This document shows, piece by piece, positions 1-8,500 of a stretch of DNA of 64,000 nt. Location: positions 20,115 to 84,114 of the forward strand of contig NZ_JACCPY010000016.1 of assembly GCF_013426975.1 (NCBI RefSeq). The letters run 5' to 3'. A program made the position numbers and the translations under genes. The notes under the pieces were generated by a model. That model was not told the DNA's origin, searched no databases, and saw only the letters and a program-made list of their open reading frames with translations. How positions within the stretch are numbered: the stretch's first letter is position 1; every line of letters starts with the position of its first letter. The DNA comes from Sphaerotilus sulfidivorans (lineage in GTDB: Bacteria > Pseudomonadota > Gammaproteobacteria > Burkholderiales > Burkholderiaceae_C).

Positions 1-821
1 CCCATGGCGAATCGCCCGGAGGTGCATGGGAGGTGCAGGGCCCGGACGACGCCGACCTGTTCCTGATCCCGACAGGCGCGAACCTGGGCTTTGCCGGCGG
101 ATGCAATGTCGGCCTGCGCTTCATCCTGCAGCGCGGTGACGCGCGTCATGTGTGGCTGCTGAACAATGACACGGTCGTGCATCCCGATGCGCTGGTCCAG
201 CTGGTGCAGGAGGCCGGTCGGCGCCCGCAGGCCGGCATGATCGGCTCGGTCCTGCGCTATTACCACCGGCCGGACATCGTGCAGGCCCAGGGGGGCGGCC
301 GCTTCGATCTGGCCCGCACCGCAACGATGCATGTCGGCGAAGGCGAGCGCTTCGAGCCGATCTCCGAGACCCGACAGGCTGACATCGAGCGGCAGCTGGC
401 CTACATCACCGGCGCCTCGATGCTGCTGACGCCTGCCTTCCTGGCGCAGGTCGGGCTGATGCAGGAAGACTATTTCCTGTATTACGAGGAGATCGACTGG
501 GCCGAGCGTGCCCGGCGCAGTCGGCCCGCCTTCGGTCTGGCGCTGGCTGCCGGCAGTCTGGTCTTCCACAAGGAAGGGGCCTCGGCGGGGACCAACACGC
601 CCTCGGTCTTCTCCGCCAGGCTGCTGGCGCGCAACCGGCTGCGCTTCATCCGGCGCTTCTATCCGGAGCATCTGGCATCCGCTCGCCGGCATGTGCTGCG
701 TGATGCGGTGGTGGCTCTGCTCAAGCGCCGCCCTGAGGTCGCCCGCACGCTGATGCGCGAGGCGCTCGGACCGGTTCGTCTGCCTGAGGCCGGTCCGGCG
801 GCGCAGGCCGCGCGCGCATGA
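1..821 (+). CDS. Glycosyltransferase family 2, rhamnosyltransferase-like (5' end outside window)
   Basis: The frame is open to the first base, so the N-terminus lies upstream; a GTG at 33 is not convincing as the true start. The visible part carries the GT-A hallmarks of GT2 enzymes that resemble rhamnosyltransferases: NLGFAGGCNVG, then the metal/nucleotide-binding LLNNDTVV, and further on YYEEIDWAER, typical of the acceptor side. Such enzymes move a sugar from a nucleotide donor onto a growing surface polysaccharide on the cytoplasmic face of the membrane. It heads a three-gene run of glycosyltransferases joined by start/stop overlaps, opposite epsD-epsE, so a role in exopolysaccharide assembly is inferred. 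The sugar specificity cannot be read. Confidence 0.85.
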   Translation, partial: HGESPGGAWEVQGPDDADLFLIPTGANLGFAGGCNVGLRFILQRGDARHVWLLNNDTVVHPDALVQLVQEAGRRPQAGMIGSVLRYYHRPDIVQAQGGGRFDLARTATMHVGEGERFEPISETRQADIERQLAYITGASMLLTPAFLAQVGLMQEDYFLYYEEIDWAERARRSRPAFGLALAAGSLVFHKEGASAGTNTPSVFSARLLARNRLRFIRRFYPEHLASARRHVLRDAVVALLKRRPEVARTLMREALGPVRLPEAGPAAQAARA

Positions 822-886
822 ATCTGCACCGTCGCGCGGTCTTCTTCTTCTCCTTCTTCTTTCCCGACTCGGTCACGCTGCCGTGA
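818..886 (+). CDS. Possible 22-residue coupling peptide ORF between two glycosyltransferase genes
   Basis: A tiny ATG ORF encodes 22 residues with a Phe-rich core (FFFSFFF). Its ATG overlaps the stop of the upstream glycosyltransferase (ATGA, 818-821). Its TGA overlaps the GTG start of the next gene (GTGA, 883-886). The double overlap would let ribosomes pass by termination-reinitiation across the whole gap. Nothing else supports a functional peptide. It may only carry ribosomes to the GTG start, or be chance. Confidence 0.3.
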   Translation: MNLHRRAVFFFSFFFPDSVTLP

Positions 887-2139
887 ACATCCTGCTGATT
901 GCCAGGACCTGTCCTGTGCCCGCCAACGATGGCGAAAAACTGCGAGTCTTCCATCTGCTGAAGGTGATGGCCCGTTCGCACCGGGTCACGCTGGTCTGCC
1001 GCGTGATGCATGCGCAGGAGGCCCGCGCCATCGACTCCCTTCGCGAGCTCGGGGTCGAGGTGGTCGGCGTGTCGGTGCCACCGCCCGCCAGTCATCTGGA
1101 GCGGCTGCGGTGGGTCTGGCCCTTTCTCTGGTCGCGGCATCCCATCTCGCTGTGCACCGTGCTGTTCCCGGCCATTCGTGAGGAACTGCGGCGCCTGGTG
1201 GCCTCGCGGCATTTCGACGTGGTCCAGGTGGAGCATTCCTCGCTGGCGGTCTATCTGGATGATCTGGCGCTGCCATCCACGACCGCGCGGGTGGTCACGA
1301 TGCACAACATCGACTACATCCGCAACGAGCGGGTGATCCAGAACTCGCCCTGGGGCCTGCGCCGGATCTATCACCAGCTCAACCAGATGCGTTTCAGGCG
1401 ATGGGAACTCGATGCGGTGCGCCGCTTCGATCGCGCGATGATGATGTCCGATGTCGATGCGGACATCCTGCGCCGCGATGTGCCCGACATCCCGATCGAT
1501 GTGGTGCCCAACGGTGTGGACTGCGCGGCGCTGCAGCACCGTCTGCCCGTCGGGCCGGGGCCGCATGGCGAGCGTGCGCTGGTCTTCGTCGCCTCGATGG
1601 ACTCCGAGGCCAACCAGGATGGCGCCCTGTACTTTCTCGACCAGGTGCTGCCGCTGATCCGGGCTCGCCGGCAGGGTGTGACGGTCTGGCTGGTCGGGCG
1701 CCAGCCGCCGGAGATGCTGCGTGCCCGTCATGACGGGCGGGAGGTCTTCGTGACCGGACAGGTCGATTCCGTCGAGCCCTATTACCGCCAGGCCGAGGTC
1801 GCCATCGTGCCCTTGCGCTCCGGGGGCGGCACACGGCTCAAGATCCTCGAGGCGATGGCGCTGGGCGTGCCGGTCGTGTCCACCACGGTGGGTGCCGAAG
1901 GCATCGAGCTCGAGACGGGCCGGCATGCGCTGCTGGCCGACTCGCCCGAGGCGTTCGCCGCGGCGATCGAGCGCCTCCTGGGCGACGCCGATCTGCAGCA
2001 CGGCATCAGCCTGGCCGCCCGGCAGCAGGCCCAGGAGCGCTACGACTGGGCGGGCATCGGCCGCATCCAGGACGAGGTGCACCGGCTGGCCCTCGCCTCG
2101 CGCGCCGCAGACACGACCAGGATCTCGAGAACACAGTGA
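883..2139 (+). CDS. Glycosyltransferase family 4 (GT-B), exopolysaccharide type
   Basis: A 418-residue GT-B fold enzyme. The N-terminal half begins MNILLIARTCPVP followed by NDGEKLRVFHLL, the pattern of sugar transferases found with exosortase/Eps polysaccharide loci. The C-terminal half has the nucleotide-sugar site GGGTRLKILEAMALGVPVV near residue 316. It likely transfers a hexose to a lipid-linked intermediate. The start is GTG at 883, overlapped by the stop of a 22-codon ORF. The gene ends in TGATGG with the next gene's ATG inside, so the two are translationally coupled. The donor sugar is unknown. Confidence 0.88.
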   Translation: MNILLIARTCPVPANDGEKLRVFHLLKVMARSHRVTLVCRVMHAQEARAIDSLRELGVEVVGVSVPPPASHLERLRWVWPFLWSRHPISLCTVLFPAIREELRRLVASRHFDVVQVEHSSLAVYLDDLALPSTTARVVTMHNIDYIRNERVIQNSPWGLRRIYHQLNQMRFRRWELDAVRRFDRAMMMSDVDADILRRDVPDIPIDVVPNGVDCAALQHRLPVGPGPHGERALVFVASMDSEANQDGALYFLDQVLPLIRARRQGVTVWLVGRQPPEMLRARHDGREVFVTGQVDSVEPYYRQAEVAIVPLRSGGGTRLKILEAMALGVPVVSTTVGAEGIELETGRHALLADSPEAFAAAIERLLGDADLQHGISLAARQQAQERYDWAGIGRIQDEVHRLALASRAADTTRISRTQ

Positions 2140-3071
2140 TGGACCCCAAGCCTTTCCCGTCTGGCCGGCTGCCCAGGATTTCCCTGGTGACCGTCAGCTA
2201 CAACGCGGCCGACTACATCGATGCGACCCTGAGCTCGGTGCTGTCGCAGCGCTATCCCGATCTTGAATACATCCTGCTGGATGGTGGATCCCGCGACGGC
2301 ACGATGGACATCGTGGCGCGCCATCGCGCCGGTCTGTCCCATGTGTCCAGCGAGCCCGATGGGGGGCAGTATCACGCCATCCAGCGCGGGCTCGACATGG
2401 CCACCGGCGAGGTCTGCGCCTGGCTGAATGCGGATGACATCTATCTGCCCTGGACCCTGTCGGTGGTCGGCGAGATCTTTGCGACCTTTCCCGAGGTGGA
2501 CTGGATCATCGGCTCCCCGGCCTATCTGAACCGCCTCGGGCAATGCACCCGTGTTTCCGGCGTGACGGCACCGGCCTATCCCCGGCGCGAGATCGCTGCG
2601 GGCTGGTACCGGGAGTCGATGTCCGGTTTCCTGCAGCAGGAGAGCATGTTCTGGCGCCGCAGCCTCTGGCAGCGCGTCGGCGGCATGGACCTGTCGCTGA
2701 AGTACGCGGCCGACTTCGACCTGTGGCGACGCTTTGCCGAGCACGCCGATCTGGTTTCGGTGGCCGTGCCGCTGGCTGCCTTCCGTCAGCGCCCGGGCGA
2801 GCAGCGTTCGTCGGCGGGTCGTGATCACTATGACGCCGAGGTGGCCCGGGTGATTGCGGGCCAGCCGGCTCCGGCCCTGCCCTGGCGGCTGATGGGGGAG
2901 GCGGGAGAGGCTCCCCGCCATCTGATGCGCATGCTGCGCTGGGGGCGCGCGCCGGTGATCGCCTACTCTCAGGCGCAGCAGGCCTGGTGCAAGAGGGTCT
3001 GCCGCCGCCCGGTGGCGCGCACCAGCCTGGCGGATGTGCTGCTGGAGCGGACCTTGCGGCGTGCGGGCTGA
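2139..3071 (+). CDS. Glycosyltransferase family 2
   Basis: A 310-residue GT-A enzyme: ISLVTVSYNAADYID at the N-terminus, LLDGGSRDGT in the nucleotide-binding loop, and CAWLNADDIY as the DxD-like metal site. It closely resembles colanic-acid/O-antigen-type GT2 enzymes. ATG 2139 overlaps the upstream TGA by one base and is preferred over GTG 2136. It closes the glycosyltransferase run and meets epsE tail to tail across a hairpin at 3081-3112. Its role in exopolysaccharide synthesis is inferred from neighbours. Confidence 0.88.
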   Translation: MDPKPFPSGRLPRISLVTVSYNAADYIDATLSSVLSQRYPDLEYILLDGGSRDGTMDIVARHRAGLSHVSSEPDGGQYHAIQRGLDMATGEVCAWLNADDIYLPWTLSVVGEIFATFPEVDWIIGSPAYLNRLGQCTRVSGVTAPAYPRREIAAGWYRESMSGFLQQESMFWRRSLWQRVGGMDLSLKYAADFDLWRRFAEHADLVSVAVPLAAFRQRPGEQRSSAGRDHYDAEVARVIAGQPAPALPWRLMGEAGEAPRHLMRMLRWGRAPVIAYSQAQQAWCKRVCRRPVARTSLADVLLERTLRRAG

Positions 3072-3080
3072 AAATGAATC

Positions 3081-3112
3081 AGGCCCTGCGCCCGGGAGGG
3101 GCAGCAGGGCCT
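3081..3112 (-). terminator. Rho-independent-type terminator of epsE
   Basis: Perfect 9-bp arms AGGCCCTGC (3081-3089) and GCAGGGCCT (3104-3112) enclose a 14-nt loop. Read on the minus strand the stem is followed by TGATTCATTTTC, a modest U-tract. It therefore ends the leftward epsD-epsE transcript and may also stop the convergent glycosyltransferase transcript. Confidence 0.6.
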
Positions 3113-3152
3113 GGTCGATCCGGATCGCTCGGGGCGATCCGAAGCCTTCAGC

Positions 3153-3998
3153 TCAGAACAGGCTCTCGCGCAGATAGATCACGTCGCCGTTCTGCAGCGG
3201 GTCGTTCATGCCTGGCTGCAGGATCTGGACCTTGCCGTCGGCGCCGCGGCGGTGCAGGCGCAGGCCCTTCTCGGTGCCGCGCTGGGTCAGGCCGCCGCCG
3301 GAGGCCAGGCCCTGCAGCACCGTCATGTCGCGCTCCAGGCGCATCGCGCCGGGGCGCTGCACTTCGCCGTAGATGTAGACCATCGGCATGCGCTCGACAT
3401 ACACCGTGTCGCCGTTGGCGATGACCGGATCGTTGACGCCGCCGGACTGCGCGAACAGCAGCGGCACGTCGATGACGACGCGCAGCGGCTTGCGGTCGCG
3501 CATGCCGCTCAGCACCACCTGGTCGCTGCCGCCCTGGGCGATGCCGCCGGCGGTGGCCAGCAGCTCGCTCAGGCGCATGCCGGTCTGCTCGATCGGGTAG
3601 CGGCCCGGACGGTTGACCATGCCCAGCACTGAAGCCTGGTTGCCCCGCACCTGCGTCACCAGGATGCTGACCTGCGGCTGGCGGACGAAGTTGCCGTTCT
3701 TCAGTCCGTCGGCGATGACCTTCTCGGCCTGAGGCACCGACAGGCCGCCCAGACGGACCTGGCCGAGCAGCGGGTAGCTGATCGCGCCGCTCTCGGTGAT
3801 GCGCGTCTCCAGGGTCAGGTCCTGGTTCTGGTAGACGCTCACCCGCACCACGTCGCCGGGGCCGAGCACATAGTCGCGCTGGGCCTCGGAGAGCTGGGCA
3901 TGGGCCAGCACCGGTGCCAGCAGCATCAGCACGGACAGGAACAGCCGCTGCAGCAGCTGCGCCAGGAGGTCGGTCGGGAGTCGGTGTGTCATCGGCAT
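3153..3998 (-). CDS. epsE: Polysaccharide export outer-membrane protein, EpsE family (Wza-like)
   Basis: 281 residues. A signal peptide ends near LMLLAPVLAHAQ with no lipobox cysteine, as usual for the EpsE subgroup. The polysaccharide-export domain follows with YVLGPGDVVRVSVYQNQDL, then SLBB-type segments (ASVLGMVNRPGRYPI; VYIYGEVQRPGAM) and the terminal NGDVIYLRE. The family forms the outer-membrane/periplasmic conduit that exports exopolysaccharide. It follows epsD by 19 bases in the same direction, so the two are probably co-transcribed and end at the hairpin at 3081-3112. Confidence 0.88.
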   Translation of the reverse strand: MPMTHRLPTDLLAQLLQRLFLSVLMLLAPVLAHAQLSEAQRDYVLGPGDVVRVSVYQNQDLTLETRITESGAISYPLLGQVRLGGLSVPQAEKVIADGLKNGNFVRQPQVSILVTQVRGNQASVLGMVNRPGRYPIEQTGMRLSELLATAGGIAQGGSDQVVLSGMRDRKPLRVVIDVPLLFAQSGGVNDPVIANGDTVYVERMPMVYIYGEVQRPGAMRLERDMTVLQGLASGGGLTQRGTEKGLRLHRRGADGKVQILQPGMNDPLQNGDVIYLRESLF

Positions 3999-4017
3999 GT
4001 GGCGTGCATCGAAGGGT

Positions 4018-5007
4018 TTACTTCAGCCCGAGGCCCTTCTGGAGCGTGGCGGCATCGAGCGCATCCGAGGCCGGCGCGGTCGGAGCCACCGTCGGGGTGA
4101 CTTCCGCCGCGGCACTGGCGGCCTCGGCCGGCACCGGCGCCGCATTGGCGAAGGTACCGACATACTCGATCTTGGCAGATTCGCGCAGCTTCTTGATGCT
4201 GTCGCTGACCAGCTTGCGCTTGCGGTCGGTCAGCAGGAACTGCTCGATGGCCTTCTTGGCGGCTTCTTCGGTCACCGGGGCCGGCTTGGCGCCGGCGACG
4301 AAGACGGCGCTCAGCCCGGCCGGGCCGGCCTTGACCAGCCACTGGCCTTCGCCGATCTTGGCCAGCTCGGCCAGCGCGCCCATCGGGATGTTCTCGGGCG
4401 CCTGCGTCACCGCGCGGGCACCGAAGCGGATGCCGGCGTTCTTCAGCGCCGAGGCCAGTTCCTCGCCATTGCGCAGGCCCGGGATCTTCGACTGCAGCGC
4501 GGCCTTCTGCTCGGCATTGGCCTCGATGTTGAACTCCTGCAGCGCATAGATGCGGCGCTTGGAGAACAGCTCGGGCTTGCTGTCGTAGTAGGCCTTGACT
4601 TCCTCGGGCGTCGGTGCGGAGACGCTCTCGGCGATCTTGTCGGCATAGGCGCGGGCGATGATGTCGCGCTTGGCCGCCTCGATGGCGGAGACGACCCGCG
4701 GATCGCGGTCGAGCTTCTGCTCGGTAGCCTGCTGGATGGCCAGCTCCTGGTCGACCAGGCCGTCGAGCACCCGGCGGCTCACCGCCTGGACCTGCTCGGG
4801 CTTGAGGCCGGGCTGGCGCTGCAGCACCTGGTTGACCTGATGCACCGAGATTTCGCCGGAGTTCACCTTGGCGGCCACCTGGGTGGCCGGCTTCTTGTCG
4901 CCGTCACCCCCACCGCAGGCGGCCAGCAGCGCGGCGCAGGCGAGAACGGTCGGGACGAGGACAAGGCGGCTCAGACGGGTGGGGCGGGTGGACAGGGCCG
5001 ATGTCAT
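4018..5007 (-). CDS. epsD: EpsD-family lipoprotein peptidyl-prolyl isomerase
   Basis: About 329 residues with a lipoprotein signal: a basic stretch, a hydrophobic run, then lipobox LLAAC followed by GGGDGD. The body is a SurA/PpiC-like chaperone-isomerase: a helical part with VNQVLQRQPGLKPEQV and LVDQELAIQQA, then a parvulin-like region with KRRIYALQEFNI. EpsD proteins accompany EpsE in exosortase-linked exopolysaccharide loci and probably help the outer-membrane exporter fold. ATG 5007 was chosen because AGGAG lies ten bases upstream. ATGs at 5016 and 5052 are also in frame. Confidence 0.82.
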   Translation of the reverse strand: MTSALSTRPTRLSRLVLVPTVLACAALLAACGGGDGDKKPATQVAAKVNSGEISVHQVNQVLQRQPGLKPEQVQAVSRRVLDGLVDQELAIQQATEQKLDRDPRVVSAIEAAKRDIIARAYADKIAESVSAPTPEEVKAYYDSKPELFSKRRIYALQEFNIEANAEQKAALQSKIPGLRNGEELASALKNAGIRFGARAVTQAPENIPMGALAELAKIGEGQWLVKAGPAGLSAVFVAGAKPAPVTEEAAKKAIEQFLLTDRKRKLVSDSIKKLRESAKIEYVGTFANAAPVPAEAASAAAEVTPTVAPTAPASDALDAATLQKGLGLK

Positions 5008-5052
5008 GACTTGCATACTCCTGGCGCGAGCGCTGTGTGCGGCGGTGTTCAT

Positions 5053-5517
5053 GGCCGGCTGCGCTCGCAATGAAAGAGGTGATAAACGGAACAAACCGGC
5101 GGCAGTTTATCCGGCACCTGTCCGGGCGGCTTCCCCGGATTGCAGGGGCGGTTTTCATTCCGGGAAGCCACGTTAAGTCTGCACGAAGGCCTGTGCGGTG
5201 CGGGGTTCAGGTCGTGAGCCAGTGCGCAGAAGATGGGCTGTTCTTGACCGGTGCAGGCGCAAGGTTCGGCCGAACGTCAGCCTGAAACAGCAGAAGTCGC
5301 AAGGTCATTCCCGCCGAACGCCGGTCTTCCTGAACTGCGCAATTGCATTGTTTCGTGTTCGGGTGTGGTGTCTGGCCGCTGTCCAGTGGGAATTTCATCT
5401 TTTCGGGTGATGCGGCTCCAGTTCAGGGGGGGGCCGTCGATATCGGGCGCAGAGAAGGCCGTTGCTTCATTGCCGCTGCGGCCGCCGACCGATCAGTACA
5501 CCACCGGACCCGACCCC
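5053..5517. other. Intergenic region upstream of epsD and the octad-repeat gene
   Basis: About 460 bases with no convincing gene; reading frames here lack Shine-Dalgarno sites and family features. It must hold the divergent promoters of the eps pair and of the giant-repeat secretion operon. A perfect 12-bp palindrome, GTTCGGCCGAAC (5264-5275), is a candidate operator. I saw no clear sigma-70 hexamers. Part of the right end could be translated if the giant gene starts at ATG 5410 instead of 5518. Confidence 0.5.
5264..5275. promoter_or_regulatory. Palindromic candidate operator
   Basis: GTTCGGCCGAAC is a perfect 12-bp palindrome about 240 bases upstream of the giant octad-repeat gene and 260 bases upstream of epsD. 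The regulator is unknown, and a palindrome this short can occur by chance in GC-rich DNA. Confidence 0.25.
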
Positions 5518-8500
5518 ATGGCTTCGATCTTCACCACGCTCTCCCCCGCAGAAGTTGCCGAGCTGCCGCCGGAGGAGCTGGCGGCCCTGACCACCGAGGA
5601 CTGGGCCGGCATCAGCTCCGCGCAGGTGGCGGTGCTGTCGGCCGAGCAGATCGCCGCGATCGAGAGCCTGGGGCTGGCGGCCATTTCCACCAGCGCGCTG
5701 CGTGGCTTCGATGCCGAGGCGATCACCGCGCTGAGCACGACCCAGGTCGCGGCGCTGACCACCGGCCAGGTGGTGTCGCTCACCGTGGCGCAGATCGGCG
5801 GCCTGGCCTCCGAGGATGTGTCGGTCTGGTCGACCCTGCAGACCTCGGCGTTGACGACCACGCAGATCGCCTCGCTCGGCTCCGAGCAGCTCGCCGGGTT
5901 GTCCGCGGCGGACATCACCGCCTTCGGCAGCACGCAGATCGGTGCGTTCACCACCGCGCAGGCACCGCTGCTCGATGCAGCGCAGATCGGCGCGATCGAG
6001 ACGCGTGACCTGGTCGCGCTGAGCACCACCACGCTGCGCGCCTTCTCGGCCGAGCAGATCGCGCTGCTGTCGACCGCGCAGGTGGCCGCCCTGGCCAGCA
6101 CCCAGGTGGCCGCGCTCGGCACGAACCAGATCGCCGGGCTGACCACCCGCCAGATCGGTGCGCTGGAGACCGCCGACATCGTCGCGCTGTCGAGCGCGCA
6201 GTTCGCCGCGCTGACGACCGAGCAGGTGGCCGCGCTGGGCACCAGCCAGATCGGTGCGATCGAGACGCGCGATCTGGTCGGTCTGGGCACCACCGGCCTG
6301 GGCGCGCTGACCAGCAGCCAGATCGTCGCGCTGAGCACCGCGCAGGTGGTGGCCCTCGGCACGGCGCAGATCGGAGCGCTGAGCACCGCACAGATCGTCG
6401 CGCTCGAGTCGACCGATTTCGCCGCGCTGAACACCGCGCAGATCATCGCGCTCAGCTCCGAGCAGATCGCTGCGATGGCGGTGGCCGACATCCAGGCGCT
6501 GTCGACCACGCAGGTCGCTGCGCTGCGGCCCTGGCAGATTCCTGCGCTCACCGCCGCGCAGGTCGCCGCGCTGGGCACGAATGATCTGGCGGTGCTGGGC
6601 ACCACCCAGATCGCCGCGCTGACCAGCACGCAGGTGCTGGCGCTGGGCACGACCGGCATTGCCGCGCTGTCGCCGGCGCAGGTCCAGGCGCTGGGCGCCG
6701 AGAATGCCGCCGCGCTGAGCACGCTGCAGATCGCTGCGCTGACCACGCTGCAGATGCCTTCGCTGTCGCTGGCCCAGGTGGCCGCGCTGACGACCACCCA
6801 GATCGGCGCGCTGCAGACCGCGGACCTGGTGGCGATGAGCACCGCGCAGATCGCCGCGCTGGGCACCCATCAGGTGGCCGCGCTGAAGACCGGCCAGATC
6901 CTGGCGCTGGAAACCACGGATGTGGTGGCCCTGAGCAGCGCGCAGATGGCGGTGCTGTCGACCGCCCAGATCGTGGCGATGTCGACCGCGCAGATCGCCG
7001 CGATCGAGAGCCGCGACATCGGCGCGCTGTCGACTTCCGCGGTGCGTATGCTGTCGACCGGCCAGGTGGCCGCGCTGACCAGCATCCAGGTGGCCGCGCT
7101 GGCCACCGAGCAGATCGCTGCGCTGACCACGGCCCAGGTGGCCGCGATCGACACCGCCGACCTGCGTGCGATGAGCACTGTGCAGATCGAGGCGCTCTCC
7201 AGCACCCAGGTCGGCGCACTGCGCAGCACCCAGATCGCGGCGCTGAGCACCCGCCAGCTCGGCGCGCTCGACACCTCCGACATGGTGGCGCTGGGCAGCA
7301 CCCAGATCCAGGCGCTGTCGACCGCGCAGATCGCCGCGCTGTCGGTGGCCCAGATCGCGGCCATCGAGACCCGTGACCTGGCGGCGCTGGGCACCGCCGG
7401 CGTGCGGGCGCTGAACACCGCCCAGGTGGCCGCGCTGACCACCGCGCAGGCGCTGGCGCTGGGCACGCTGCAGATCCAGGCGCTGTCGACCACGCAGGTC
7501 GCCGCGCTCGAGTCGACCGATCTGGTCGCGATGAACACCGCGCAGATCTCCGCCTTCTCCACCGCGCAGGTGGTCGCGCTGGGCTCGCGGCTGATCAGCG
7601 CGCTGGAGACGGCCGACATCGCCGCCTTCTCCAGCCTGCAGATCGGTGCGCTGACCACCGCGCAGGTCGCTGCGCTGGGCAATGCGCAGGTGCTGGCGAT
7701 CGAGTCGCGCGACTTCGCCGCGCTGACGACCGCACAGCTGCGCGCGCTGTCCACCGCGCAGCTGCAGGCCTTCTCCAGCGCGCAGGTCGCGGCCCTCAAC
7801 ACCGTCCAGCTCACCGCGCTGACCACCGGCCAGATCCAGGCGCTCGAGAGCGCCGACATCATCGCGCTCAGCTCGACCCAGATCGCTGCGCTGACGACCG
7901 CGCAGATTGCCGCGCTGACCACCGGACAGCTGGCGGCGCTGCAGACCGTCGACATCGCTGCGCTGGGCAGTGCGCAGATCAATGCGCTGAGCACCACGCA
8001 GTTCGCCGCGCTGAGCACCGCGCAGGTGCTGGCGATCGAGTCGCGTGATCTGGTCGCCCTGGGTACCGCCGCGCTGCGCAGCCTGTCGACCCAGCAGATC
8101 GTGGCGCTGAACACCCAGCAGACTGCCGCACTGGGCAGCACGCAGGTCGCTGCGCTGACCACCACGCAGGTCGCCGCGCTGGAGACCACCGATCTGGCCG
8201 CCTTCTCGAGCCTGCAGGTGGCGGCGCTGACGACCGCGCAGGTGGCCGCGCTCAACAGCCGCCAGGTCGCTGCGATCGAGACCGCCGACATCGCCGCGCT
8301 CAGCAGCGCCCAGCTCAATGCGCTGGGCACGGTGCAGCTGGCCGCGCTGACCTCGCTGCAGGTGGGTGCGCTGGAGACGCGTGACATCGCCGCGCTGAAA
8401 ACCGCCTCGCTGCAGGCGCTGACGACCGCGCAGATCCTGGCGCTGAACACCGCGCAGGTGGCCGCGCTGACCACCGGCCAGATGGCCGCGCTGAGCAGCA

